9,982 nucleotides of DNA from Oscillospiraceae bacterium (GCA_009783605.1 WRDE01000046.1:1-9982), one strand, 5' to 3'. Counted from the stretch's first letter, positions 1-8,194 are shown. The notes: generated from the letters alone by a model not told the origin. Made by a program: numbers and translations.

Positions 1-905
1 CACAAGATCAATACCGCGAGAAACTTGTTTTCATGGAAATCATAAAACGCGCCGCCGGCCATCGAGGGCAGCAAAATATACAGCAGATTAAAAGCCACCG
101 TCATCTTCGGGGACAGCTCTAACTGTTTGCAGATACCGTTGACCGCGAAAACGCCGGCGCCGACCGCCGCCGCCTGGGCGATCAGCAGATACTGCGGGCA
201 GGGGAACAGGATATAGCCGGGCAGCAGCAGATAATACACCGGGGAGAAGTGGACGCCGAAATGGCTCATCAATACGCTGCGCTCCAGGGTGGTGTCGGGC
301 AGGCCGGTCTTTCGCATCGACTCGAACATCTGGGTGAAGATGCCGAAATCGAAGGTGGAGGCGGAATAGGAGAGGTAACGCAGGATGGTGAAATAGGCGA
401 CCACGGCGGTATATACCGCGAAACAGGCGACGGCGACATACATGCAGTGCCGGCGGTCGATTTTGAATCCGGAAAATCCCAGCTTGTCGTCCTTTGCCGC
501 CCACCAGGCCGCGCACCCGACGATCAGCGCCAGCCCGCAGTTGAAATAGACATCCGATTGTTTGCTGTCGATCAGGACCAGAAAAAAGGCGAGCATCAAA
601 ACCATCAGCGCCCGGGGGATCAGCACCTTCCGGCGCATCCGGTATTGCAGCGCCAGCAGGATGGCAAAAACCGCCAAAAAAACCATAAAAAATTCTAACG
701 GTTTCACCTTGTTGACAAAGGTTAGTCCGGTAAATTTTTCATCCAACCAGAGGGTTATGTATAGCCCCGCCGCCATAAAAGCGGCGGCGAACGCGCCGAA
801 TACATATTCAAAGCCAAGCCCCTCCGCCCGCAGCGCTTCGGCGGCACGGCCGGCCGCGGCTGCGGCGTTTTGATAGATAGTCCGGGCACGCTGGAATATC
901 TGCAT
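1..905 (-). CDS. DUF2079-type polytopic membrane protein, N-terminal 301 residues (3' end outside window)
   Basis: The open frame runs from an ATG at 905 to the window edge without a stop. A GGGAGG ribosome binding site lies 8-9 bases upstream and a good promoter lies at 951-979. The visible protein has several hydrophobic segments (about residues 33-53, 70-88, 98-112, 120-135, 155-178, 222-256 and 270-287), so it is an integral membrane protein. The motifs FDFGIFTQ (185-192), SHFGVHFSP (214-222) and YDFHE (288-292) are the pattern I associate with the DUF2079 family (PF09852). These are large bacterial and archaeal membrane proteins, some related to GT-C glycosyltransferases, of unproven function. 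The roughly 180-residue N-terminal part before the first motif contains additional membrane helices. Substrate and role are not visible. The overlapping 142-residue frame at 88-516 is arginine-rich and is a shadow of this gene. Family call fairly sure; function unknown. Confidence 0.82.
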   Translation of the reverse strand, partial: MQIFQRARTIYQNAAAAAGRAAEALRAEGLGFEYVFGAFAAAFMAAGLYITLWLDEKFTGLTFVNKVKPLEFFMVFLAVFAILLALQYRMRRKVLIPRALMVLMLAFFLVLIDSKQSDVYFNCGLALIVGCAAWWAAKDDKLGFSGFKIDRRHCMYVAVACFAVYTAVVAYFTILRYLSYSASTFDFGIFTQMFESMRKTGLPDTTLERSVLMSHFGVHFSPVYYLLLPGYILFPCPQYLLIAQAAAVGAGVFAVNGICKQLELSPKMTVAFNLLYILLPSMAGGAFYDFHENKFLAVLIL

Positions 906-950
906 CTATAAAGCCTCCCTGTCCATACGATTGTGATGATTTATGAAGGA

Positions 951-979
951 AGTATACTATAGTTTTTTATAAAAAACAA
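951..979 (-). promoter_or_regulatory. Sigma-A-type promoter of the DUF2079 gene
   Basis: Read on the minus strand, TTGTTT (974-979) and TATACT (951-956) are separated by exactly 17 bases. Transcription would start near 944, giving a leader of about 40 bases that includes the GGGAGG ribosome binding site. Both boxes match the housekeeping consensus well (4 or 5 of 6 each) and the spacing is ideal. Confidence 0.65.
962..977. repeat. Perfect 16-bp palindrome overlapping the DUF2079 promoter
   Basis: GTTTTTTATAAAAAAC is its own reverse complement. It covers part of the -35 box and the spacer of the promoter at 951-979. It could be a repressor site, but A/T runs form such palindromes easily by chance. 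Confidence 0.4.
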
Positions 980-1016
980 GGGGCGGACACAATGGCGCTC
1001 TCACATAACGAAACAT

Positions 1017-1055
1017 GAAAAACACCCGCCACAGTTTGTTCGATGCGGCGGGTGT
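1017..1055 (-). terminator. Rho-independent terminator of the cysteine-cluster gene
   Basis: ACACCCGCC (1022-1030) pairs perfectly with GGCGGGTGT (1047-1055) across a 16-base loop. On the minus strand the stem is followed by a short T run (GTTTTTC). It lies about 70 bases past the stop of the gene ending at 1125 and ahead of the promoter of the next minus-strand gene, so it separates the two units. Confidence 0.7.
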
Positions 1056-1124
1056 AACACACTACACTCTCTGCGGAAGTTCGTGCGTTGAATGACGGTT
1101 TGGTTTCGTATATTATACTTATTT

Positions 1125-2165
1125 TCAACCATTGCCCGGATAAAACACTTCCGATATTCCCGCCTTTATTAACATCACCCTTAAATCAATCAGCTTGAAT
1201 ATATGCTTTAAATCCTGCTCACTTGGGTCGGTAATTCTTATATATGGCTGACATACAAATGTTTTTTTACCGAATATTTCTGTGGTTTGTCCTTTCTTGC
1301 CACAATTCGGAGTACAATTCGTGCATTTTTTTAAATTATTCCTGCAAAATTCGGCAAATTCATCGTAATCTTCATAACGATGGATTTCTTCCTCAATCAT
1401 TTTATAGGCTTCTCCGTTTAATTCAGCAAAACCTATATAGAGTCTAAGTTTATTTTTTTGAGCTAAGTTTGATATATAAACAATTTTTCCTTTTTGCTTA
1501 TATTCGACCCTGTAAAAATAATTGCACTTTTGCGGCATGACTTTTTGGCTTACATTGTATTCATGTAGTTGCTCCGCCATTTTACGGGTATTATCGCTTA
1601 GAACAAAATGTAAATCTTCATAAGTACGTTTATATTTCTCAAACGCCCGGAAATCACAGTACAACATAAAATAATCGCGGTTTACCTTATAATTAGAATA
1701 CCCTGTCGCAATAACAGCTTCAGCCGCAATAAACATATCAGGGTAAATGTCGTTGCGGATAATAACCATATCGTCCTTATGTTCAAACACAAATCCGTGC
1801 GCTTTCAACCTTTCCACGCTTATCGGATTAAATTTTTTCGTTACCTTTCTAAAGTGTTCAGATGTCACTTCATATTGATTTCCCGACAAATTTTTGAGCC
1901 AACCGATAAACCAAAAATAAAACTCAACCTGTCCTCTGTTTTTATGAGCAGATTGAGAATGGTCTATTTTAAATCCGAAACGGTCAGGGTTTTCATACAT
2001 ATCCGCAAGTATTTTACAGGTGAAATTATATAAATCTTCACAAGCAGATTTATATTCAGCAGGAACATACGGGAGAGTAACATTAAGCGGTAGCAAGGCT
2101 GTACCAAGCTCCCATACTCGTTCTTGTATGCAGTCTTTGAATACAGTCTGGTTTTTATCAAACAT
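1125..2165 (-). CDS. Unrecognised 346-residue protein with C-terminal cysteine cluster
   Basis: I do not recognise this family. The ATG at 2165 is preceded by GGAGGG at a spacing of about 12 bases. There is no signal peptide or membrane segment, so it is probably cytoplasmic. The N-terminal half is rich in aromatic and charged residues. Around residues 100-150 a stretch (SVERLKAHGFVFEHKDDMVI) has a faint winged-helix look, which is weak evidence. Near the C-terminus a cysteine set C274, C281, C284, C288 and C305 (core CTNCTPNC, spacing C-x2-C-x3-C) could bind a metal or an iron-sulfur cluster. The gene is plainly more AT-rich than its neighbours and uses AAA, ATA, TTT and AAT codons heavily, which suggests recent acquisition. 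It has its own promoter and terminator, so it is monocistronic. The opposite-strand frames inside it are shadows. That it is a real gene is very likely; its function is unknown. Confidence 0.85.
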   Translation of the reverse strand: MFDKNQTVFKDCIQERVWELGTALLPLNVTLPYVPAEYKSACEDLYNFTCKILADMYENPDRFGFKIDHSQSAHKNRGQVEFYFWFIGWLKNLSGNQYEVTSEHFRKVTKKFNPISVERLKAHGFVFEHKDDMVIIRNDIYPDMFIAAEAVIATGYSNYKVNRDYFMLYCDFRAFEKYKRTYEDLHFVLSDNTRKMAEQLHEYNVSQKVMPQKCNYFYRVEYKQKGKIVYISNLAQKNKLRLYIGFAELNGEAYKMIEEEIHRYEDYDEFAEFCRNNLKKCTNCTPNCGKKGQTTEIFGKKTFVCQPYIRITDPSEQDLKHIFKLIDLRVMLIKAGISEVFYPGNG

Positions 2166-2195
2166 CGTTTTTCTATACCCTCCGATAATATAAAT

Positions 2196-2224
2196 AATCT
2201 ACTAATAAAATATTACCATATCAA
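2196..2224 (-). promoter_or_regulatory. Probable promoter of the cysteine-cluster gene
   Basis: On the minus strand, TTGATA (2219-2224) is followed after 17 bases by TAGATT (2196-2201), with a ribosome binding site and the ATG at 2165 downstream. The -10 box is weak (4 of 6). The surrounding DNA is very AT-rich, so other -10 registers are possible. Confidence 0.4.
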
Positions 2225-2232
2225 CACAAACA

Positions 2233-2273
2233 AAACAAGCTGAAAAAGAAAATTACCCTTTTTCAGCTTGTTT
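2233..2273 (-). terminator. Strong hairpin terminator after the GH2 gene
   Basis: AAACAAGCTGAAAAAG (2233-2248) pairs perfectly over 16 bp with CTTTTTCAGCTTGTTT (2258-2273) around a 9-base loop. It lies about 80 bases after the stop of the glycosidase gene. On the minus strand the stem ends in a T-rich tail (TTGTTTTGTTTG). The symmetric A/T arms might let it act in both directions. It sits directly before the promoter of the next minus-strand gene and would insulate it. Confidence 0.75.
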
Positions 2274-2350
2274 GCTTCTTTATGGAAAGGGAATCAAGCT
2301 CCGCCCCTTATGATATTCAATTATTCCTGCTTTTTGCCTCTGTCTTTTTG

Positions 2351-5300
2351 TTACGCCGCCGGCCATGCGGTGATTTTATCCACCAACTTTTGCAGCATTA
2401 CCCGGGCGTCGGAGATATCCACCGCCCCGAAGGGGCTGGCGACGTCGGCTGCCGACAGATCCAGATCATACAGGGTGATTTTATTCACCAAATGCTGCAG
2501 CACCAACCGCGCATCGGTGATGTTGACCACCCCGCTGCCGTCCACGTCGCCTTTGAGCCGCATAGCGGTTTTTTCGACCATAGCCGCTCTCAGCGCTATT
2601 TCCGCCGCCAGCACCGCCTCCTGCCGGGGCGCGGAGGAGGCCAGCAGCTCTTCGGCGTCATTTAAGGCGGCATCCAACCGCTCGACCGACAGCTTGCAGT
2701 AATCTTTGATTTTTTCCGTGTTCCGGAACTGTTTGGCGGTCTCAACCACCTCCTGCAGCGCGGTCAGATCCACCGCCGGGATGCCGCCCACCGCCACCAC
2801 CGTTTCCGGGGAAGCGGGGCTGGCAAAACGGATGTAGTAGATGCCCGGCGTCAGCCCGGAAGTCGTGCCGGCGGCGCAGGGGGTATAGGCTGCCGTTCCG
2901 GCGGTCCGGTATTCCATTGCCGCGGTGGTGCCGGTGATGGCGCCGTCGTTCATGGCCGCGTTGGCGGCGCTGACGCACTTTAATCCATAAGGCGCTTCGG
3001 GTAGCCCGGAAGCGGTGTAGTAGCCGTTCATATCGTACCAGAAGAGAACCGAGATGTCGTCGGAGCCCACCGCAAGGGCGTCGTCGCCCGCCGCGGCTTT
3101 GCCGCAGTCGATGCGGTAGCGGGCGGCGATCTCGGCGGCGGTCAGCGCCCGGGTATACGCGCGGGCGGCCGCCATCTCGCCGCGCAGGATCTTGTCGGCA
3201 TGGTTGGGGTCGAGGTTTTTGCCGATCCCCATCCCCCAATTAGTGTTGTTGATCGAACTGCCGGACATGGTGGCGGTGCCGATCAGCACGCCGTTCAGGT
3301 ACAGCCTCATCGCCGTCCCCTCCCGGGTACCCACCACATGGCACCAGGTGTGCAGCTTCCAGTCGGGCACGCCGACCGGGTTGACGATCCGCCAGGTGGA
3401 GTCAAAACAGACGAATTCCAGCCCGCCCTTGTCGGTTTTCAGCGAGACCTGCTGGTCGCCCTTGGCGAAGAAGGTGTTGTGGTTGTTGTTGTCGTCCACA
3501 TTGACCCAGGCCTCGAGGGTAAACGCGGCGGAACCGCTGAACGAACTGTTCATCAGGCTGTTATTGGGTACCTGGAACCAGCCGCGCATGGCGTAGCCGG
3601 TCGGGGAATCCGCCGCCGCGCGGATGCTGAGCGAGTTGGTAAATTCTGCGTTCAGCCCGTTCTTCCCGATATCCCGGACATAGGATTTCGCGCCGCTCAG
3701 GCCGCTGATGGCGGCAATTTTCGCTTCGGATTCGGCCAATACCGCCAGATTGCCGACCATCGCCTGCTGGGCCGCGGTCAATTTGTTATAGGCGCCCCGG
3801 GCGTCTGTGACCGCAGTCTGCTGATGCGCCGAGAGGGGGTTGTTGACCGCGTTGATCATGGCGATAACTTCGTCTGCCTGCTGTTTGTCATACACCTGCT
3901 GGTCGAAAATCTCCGCGGTCCGCCAGGCACGGCTGCGCTCGGCCAGATTCGACGCGCCGGTGGCATAGGGGATCAGGGTGTAGCTGTAATCGAAGGTGTC
4001 CTGGCTGTAGACGCGGTATTTGGGCAGCGCCGACGGACCCAGCGCACAGCCGAGGCCGGAGGAGATCTGGTCTACGTTGAGCACCGTGTAATCGGTCTGC
4101 GGCATTTGATACGGATATTTTTTGCCGGAGTAATCTTCCACGGCGAAAGGCAGCGCGCCGGCCTCTACCGGACGCTCCCCCACCACCATGAGCCCCACCG
4201 GTAAACCGGGCGCCTCCAATGTCATGTACCGTACGCCGGGGTGGTTGCCGGAAACCTGAGGCCGCACGAAGGGGTAGAACTCGTCAAATACGGTGGAACT
4301 ATATAGCCCCAGCTTGGCGCCCCGGGATCGGTCGGCATAGGCGTCCAGCGGACCCGACCCGTACCAGCTGAGGTTCTGGAAATGCTTCGGCAGCTTCATG
4401 GCCGTGCCGAATTTCAACAGCTCGCCCGAGCCGGCTGCGCCGGTCAGCCAGGAGCGGATGTTGACCTCGCCGGTGGCGTAGACGGTATAGGTCATATGCT
4501 GGATCGCGTTGCCGCTGTTGACGGTCGGTAGCTTCCACAGGGCATCCACGACGGCCGATTTGCCGTCGGCTAAAACGATAGCGGTCAGCGAGGTCAGCTG
4601 CAGCGCGTTGTGGGCGCTGGACCAGGGGGCGTTATTTTGGTTGTCGCTGTCGGCTTTCGGCCGCCAATAGTTGGGCGCCGGGCCCTCAATCAGCACGGTT
4701 TTGCCGTCGAAAGCAAAATTGCCGATCCTGCCGGTGGCTTTGTTGACCGTCAGGGTGAAGGCGGTCCCGCCGGAGCCGCCGGTCAGGGTGATCGCCGCGG
4801 CATTTTCGGTTTTGGTGACCTTTGCGGCCGCGTCCGGAACGAACCCGGGCGCCTGTGACCCGGCAACCGGCAGCAGGAACTGCTCGTAAGCCACATTGGC
4901 GCTGGCGGCGGCATAATCGGTCCCCGCTTTGCGGTCGGCGCGCAGGTTCAGATAGTATTCGCAGCCGGGTTTCGGTGTCACGCTGGGCAGGTTGAGGGTC
5001 ACCGTTTCGGTGTCTATCGGCTGGATGGTACGGTCAAAGTTCCCGGTATGGATCACTTTGCCGTCCTCGATGATCTCCCAGACAAAGGTGTACCCGGCGG
5101 TGGAGATATGCCTGTTTTCATTGAAAATGGTGACCTTTTTGTCGATCAGGTCGGCGGGGGTGGCGGTAAACCAGACCGGCTGGTAGACGTATTTGACCTC
5201 CTGGATCGCCGGCTTGAGACTCCGGTCGGCGCCGATGATACCGTCACAGTGGAAGGAGCCGTCGTTGGGGCTGTCGCCCCAGCTGCCGCCGTAGCCCATG

Positions 5301-8155
5301 AACCGTCCGGCCATCTTTTCGCTGCCGGCCTCGGCATAATAGTCCCAGGCGGCCTTGGGATCGGTGCCATATTGATCGGGGGTAAATCCGGCGAAATCCA
5401 TCCACAGCAATATCGAGGAATCGAGTCCGGCCGCCATATTTCCTTTGACTTTATATTTATCATTTCGGGCGGACACTTCGTTTGCGGTCAGCGCTTTGGT
5501 ATAGACGCCCGCGCCGGCCACTAAGTTATCGCCGCGGCGTCCGGTTTCGGCGCAGTAGTTGATGGCGAGGGGGAAGTCGGTGGGCATCACGTCGGCAGTT
5601 ACCGCCTGGGTCCCGGTACGGGTCAGCGACACGCCGTCGCAGTAGACCGAGAAATTTGTTCCGTCAAAAACCGCCGCCAGATGGTGCCAGTTATTCAGCC
5701 AGCCGGAGGGCATACGGAAGGAATTCATCCGCCATCCGGCGCCCTCCACATAAGCGAAAAAGTCTATATCGGAATTGGTCCGCAAGATAAACTGGTGGTC
5801 GCCCTTACCCATAAACTGCTGCATATTGGTGGCGGAACGGGGTTTTACCACCATCTCAAAGGTAAACGGATTGCGTCCGGAGAGGGCGTTGTTGATACTT
5901 AGGTCGTTTTCGAGGATGACCGGGCCGGTCAGCGCCTTGCCCCAGTCGGCGTCGTCGATGATCTCGCCGGTCAGCTCGGCTTTATAGCCATTCGGGCTCT
6001 TGTCTACCGACAGCACCTTCGGGACCGGGATCGGGGTGGCCAGCGCCTTGTCCACATAGTCCCAGATAAAGCCGCCGAGCTGGTTGTCGCCGCCGCGGAT
6101 GGCATCCCAATAATCGCCAATGCTGCCGACGGCGTTACCCTGGCTGAACACGTATTCACACATGACATAGGGCATCCGGTTGGTATCCTTGGAGCGGGCA
6201 TTCACCGTGTCGACGCCCGGGTACATATTGCTGTTCACATCGACGCCGCCCCGGTCCCCCAACCCCTCATAATGGACCGGGCGGGTGGAATCGAGGGGAC
6301 GGATGGTATTCTGGATCGCCTTCTGGAGCATTTTGGTGGACGGCGTGTCGCCGCACTCGTTGCCCAGCGACCACATCACCACCGAGGCCCGGTTCTTCTG
6401 GGCATTGATGTTGGCCTCCAACCGGTCGATATAGGCGTTGGTGAGATGGTTGGCCATGGTATCGCTCTGGTCCTGCAGCGCGTGGCTCTCCATATTGGTT
6501 TCAGCCATTACGAGGATGCCGTATTTATCGGCCAGATAATACAGATACCGGTCGCCGGGATAGTGAGAGGTGCGGATGGCGTTGAGGTTGTGCTGCTTCA
6601 TGATCCGCAGGTCGGTCTCATACAGCTCATGGGAAATATATTTCCCGGTATGGGGGTCGGAGGAATGGAGGTTGGCGCCCCGGAAATAGATCGGCTTGCC
6701 GTTGAGCTTCATCTGCTGATAGGAGGAAGTCGTCCGGTCATAATTGGAATTGACCGCCGTTTTGGTAAAGGTGATCTCCCGGAATCCTAACTGCTGGCTG
6801 ATGCACTCGAACAGCTTGCCGCCTTTTTCATACAGAGAGATAACCAGTGTATACAGATACGGATCCTCATCCGACCACAGCCGCGGATTGCTGACCGTCC
6901 GGGTGAGATCCACCGATCCTTTGGCGCCGGAGGCGATAGACGGTACGTTACCGCCCAGCGTATTGGAGGCGAACAGATCGGTACCGTTCGCGTCGAACAG
7001 TTTTACATCCACCGCGTAGGTCGATGCGGAAACCGTGCTGTTATTGGACACGTCCAGCTTCAGATTGAGCGAAGCGGTGTTGGCGCTGAGATTTAACGGG
7101 GTCTCCACTTTGTAGTCCCGAATATGTACCGCCGGGGTGGCATAGACGAATACATCCCGGAAGATACCGGCCAGCCGGTTGGTGTCCTGATCCTCGATCC
7201 AGCTGCCGTCGCACCAGCGGTGGACCCGGACCGCCATCAGGTTGTCCCTGCCATTGGCGTTGAGGAACGGAGTGATATCAAAATCGTGGGCGTCATAAGA
7301 GTCCTCGGTATATCCCACCTCATGGCCGTTGACATATAAGTACATGGCCGATTCCACCCCCTGGAACGACACATAGACCTTCTTGCCGTTGGCCATCCAG
7401 TCGGCGGGGATGTCAAAGCTGTGACGGTACAGCCCCACCGGATTGGTCACGGTCGGCGCCAGCGGCACCAAATTCTGGGGGCTGCCGCTTGGATTGCCGT
7501 AAGCGCCAATCCAAGGCATCGTGATATTGGTATAGATCGGGAAGTCGAATCCCTGCATCTGCCAGGCGCAGGGCAGTTCCACCGTCTTCCACCCGACGCC
7601 GTAGTTGGCGTTGCCGTTGTTCCAAGAGGAGACGTCACCGGTGCCTTTATACCGGTCGCTGGTACCGGTGAAATTCGTTTTATAGAAATTACTCAACACA
7701 TTGCCCGCGTCCGCCAGTTCGGGATTTTTAAATACCGTCAGCTCCCAGTCCCTGCCGGGGCCGGTCAGCAGCTGGTAATACCCCGAGAGCTCATGCTTAA
7801 AATCAATCGCGCCGAGGCGGGCCTTTTCGACACTTTCATAGGGAATGGCATCCGAAGCGCGGTGGGATTCCCGGTTGACGCCAAAAATATCGGCGTTCTT
7901 TACCTGGCTCGCGCCGGAACCGACGGTGGTCCCCATCCATTCATTGTAAGTAAAATATTTCTGATCCTTAGCCAATTTGGAAACCGATGTCAGCGCCGGC
8001 CAGGAGGCGCTTTCGTTCCACGGATCGGCCGCCGCCGCGGGTATTGCCGGTATGATTGAAACAGACATGATAATCACCCCTAAAATTGATAAAACAGACA
8101 ATAACGAAGACAGCGGACGGGGGGGGCTGTGACGACCGGCTGATATTTTTCGCAT
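2351..8155 (-). CDS. Secreted GH2 beta-galactosidase-like enzyme with two LamG-like modules and a C-terminal dockerin (1934 aa)
   Basis: This is an exported LacZ-type glycoside hydrolase, expected to cleave terminal beta-galactosides (or a related glycan) outside the cell. The signal peptide is residues 1-43 (MRK, hydrophobic core, AAA before DPW). The GH2 jelly-roll domain is about 105-345, with PIYTN (N210) and EDQD (D324). The Ig-like domain is 345-475. The TIM barrel is 480-707 and resumes about 935-985. It carries H497, H531, E556, H558, acid/base E600 (GNECG) and nucleophile E667 (MCEY), by alignment with LacZ H357, H391, E416, H418, E461 and E537. A LamG-like module (about 715-905) interrupts the barrel. 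An Ig-like domain 4 (985-1095) and a Bgal_small domain (1110-1395) follow. Then come a helical linker (1415-1482), a second LamG-like module (1490-1680), an Ig-like stretch, a FIVAR-like helical module (1793-1864) and a type I dockerin-like domain (1867-1934). LacZ itself is about 1020 residues. The start is taken at 8155 because a TTG start at 8218 would lie inside the promoter. Expression is probably controlled by the divergent AraC protein. The many plus-strand frames here are shadows. Confidence 0.93.
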   Translation of the reverse strand: MRKISAGRHSPPRPLSSLLSVLSILGVIIMSVSIIPAIPAAAADPWNESASWPALTSVSKLAKDQKYFTYNEWMGTTVGSGASQVKNADIFGVNRESHRASDAIPYESVEKARLGAIDFKHELSGYYQLLTGPGRDWELTVFKNPELADAGNVLSNFYKTNFTGTSDRYKGTGDVSSWNNGNANYGVGWKTVELPCAWQMQGFDFPIYTNITMPWIGAYGNPSGSPQNLVPLAPTVTNPVGLYRHSFDIPADWMANGKKVYVSFQGVESAMYLYVNGHEVGYTEDSYDAHDFDITPFLNANGRDNLMAVRVHRWCDGSWIEDQDTNRLAGIFRDVFVYATPAVHIRDYKVETPLNLSANTASLNLKLDVSNNSTVSASTYAVDVKLFDANGTDLFASNTLGGNVPSIASGAKGSVDLTRTVSNPRLWSDEDPYLYTLVISLYEKGGKLFECISQQLGFREITFTKTAVNSNYDRTTSSYQQMKLNGKPIYFRGANLHSSDPHTGKYISHELYETDLRIMKQHNLNAIRTSHYPGDRYLYYLADKYGILVMAETNMESHALQDQSDTMANHLTNAYIDRLEANINAQKNRASVVMWSLGNECGDTPSTKMLQKAIQNTIRPLDSTRPVHYEGLGDRGGVDVNSNMYPGVDTVNARSKDTNRMPYVMCEYVFSQGNAVGSIGDYWDAIRGGDNQLGGFIWDYVDKALATPIPVPKVLSVDKSPNGYKAELTGEIIDDADWGKALTGPVILENDLSINNALSGRNPFTFEMVVKPRSATNMQQFMGKGDHQFILRTNSDIDFFAYVEGAGWRMNSFRMPSGWLNNWHHLAAVFDGTNFSVYCDGVSLTRTGTQAVTADVMPTDFPLAINYCAETGRRGDNLVAGAGVYTKALTANEVSARNDKYKVKGNMAAGLDSSILLWMDFAGFTPDQYGTDPKAAWDYYAEAGSEKMAGRFMGYGGSWGDSPNDGSFHCDGIIGADRSLKPAIQEVKYVYQPVWFTATPADLIDKKVTIFNENRHISTAGYTFVWEIIEDGKVIHTGNFDRTIQPIDTETVTLNLPSVTPKPGCEYYLNLRADRKAGTDYAAASANVAYEQFLLPVAGSQAPGFVPDAAAKVTKTENAAAITLTGGSGGTAFTLTVNKATGRIGNFAFDGKTVLIEGPAPNYWRPKADSDNQNNAPWSSAHNALQLTSLTAIVLADGKSAVVDALWKLPTVNSGNAIQHMTYTVYATGEVNIRSWLTGAAGSGELLKFGTAMKLPKHFQNLSWYGSGPLDAYADRSRGAKLGLYSSTVFDEFYPFVRPQVSGNHPGVRYMTLEAPGLPVGLMVVGERPVEAGALPFAVEDYSGKKYPYQMPQTDYTVLNVDQISSGLGCALGPSALPKYRVYSQDTFDYSYTLIPYATGASNLAERSRAWRTAEIFDQQVYDKQQADEVIAMINAVNNPLSAHQQTAVTDARGAYNKLTAAQQAMVGNLAVLAESEAKIAAISGLSGAKSYVRDIGKNGLNAEFTNSLSIRAAADSPTGYAMRGWFQVPNNSLMNSSFSGSAAFTLEAWVNVDDNNNHNTFFAKGDQQVSLKTDKGGLEFVCFDSTWRIVNPVGVPDWKLHTWCHVVGTREGTAMRLYLNGVLIGTATMSGSSINNTNWGMGIGKNLDPNHADKILRGEMAAARAYTRALTAAEIAARYRIDCGKAAAGDDALAVGSDDISVLFWYDMNGYYTASGLPEAPYGLKCVSAANAAMNDGAITGTTAAMEYRTAGTAAYTPCAAGTTSGLTPGIYYIRFASPASPETVVAVGGIPAVDLTALQEVVETAKQFRNTEKIKDYCKLSVERLDAALNDAEELLASSAPRQEAVLAAEIALRAAMVEKTAMRLKGDVDGSGVVNITDARLVLQHLVNKITLYDLDLSAADVASPFGAVDISDARVMLQKLVDKITAWPAA

Positions 8156-8164
8156 ACAACAGCA

Positions 8165-8170
8165 TCCTTT
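8165..8170 (-). promoter_or_regulatory. Ribosome binding site fixing the GH2 start at 8155
   Basis: AAAGGA on the minus strand lies nine bases before the ATG at 8155, and the protein from that ATG begins with a normal signal peptide. The in-frame upstream TTG at 8218 has no such site. Confidence 0.75.
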
Positions 8171-8194
8171 CTTATTTAGATAACAGTATAAATC

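Noticed and set aside
88..516. 142-residue arginine-rich minus-strand frame
   Set aside because: Out of frame with the DUF2079 protein, which explains the region with conserved motifs and a strong start. The Arg/His/Pro-rich composition is typical of a wrong frame.
249..698. 149-residue plus-strand frame over the DUF2079 gene
   Set aside because: Antisense to a motif-supported membrane protein, with no ribosome binding site or domain of its own.
3200..4204. 334-residue plus-strand open frame opposite the GH2 gene
   Set aside because: It lies entirely antisense to the Bgal_small/LamG region of a well-supported gene. Its protein is Gly/Arg/Val-rich without recognisable motifs, and GC-rich codon use produces such antisense frames.
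7421..8059. 212-residue plus-strand frame opposite the GH2 N-terminus
   Set aside because: Antisense shadow of the signal peptide and sugar-binding domain; no promoter, ribosome binding site or family features.
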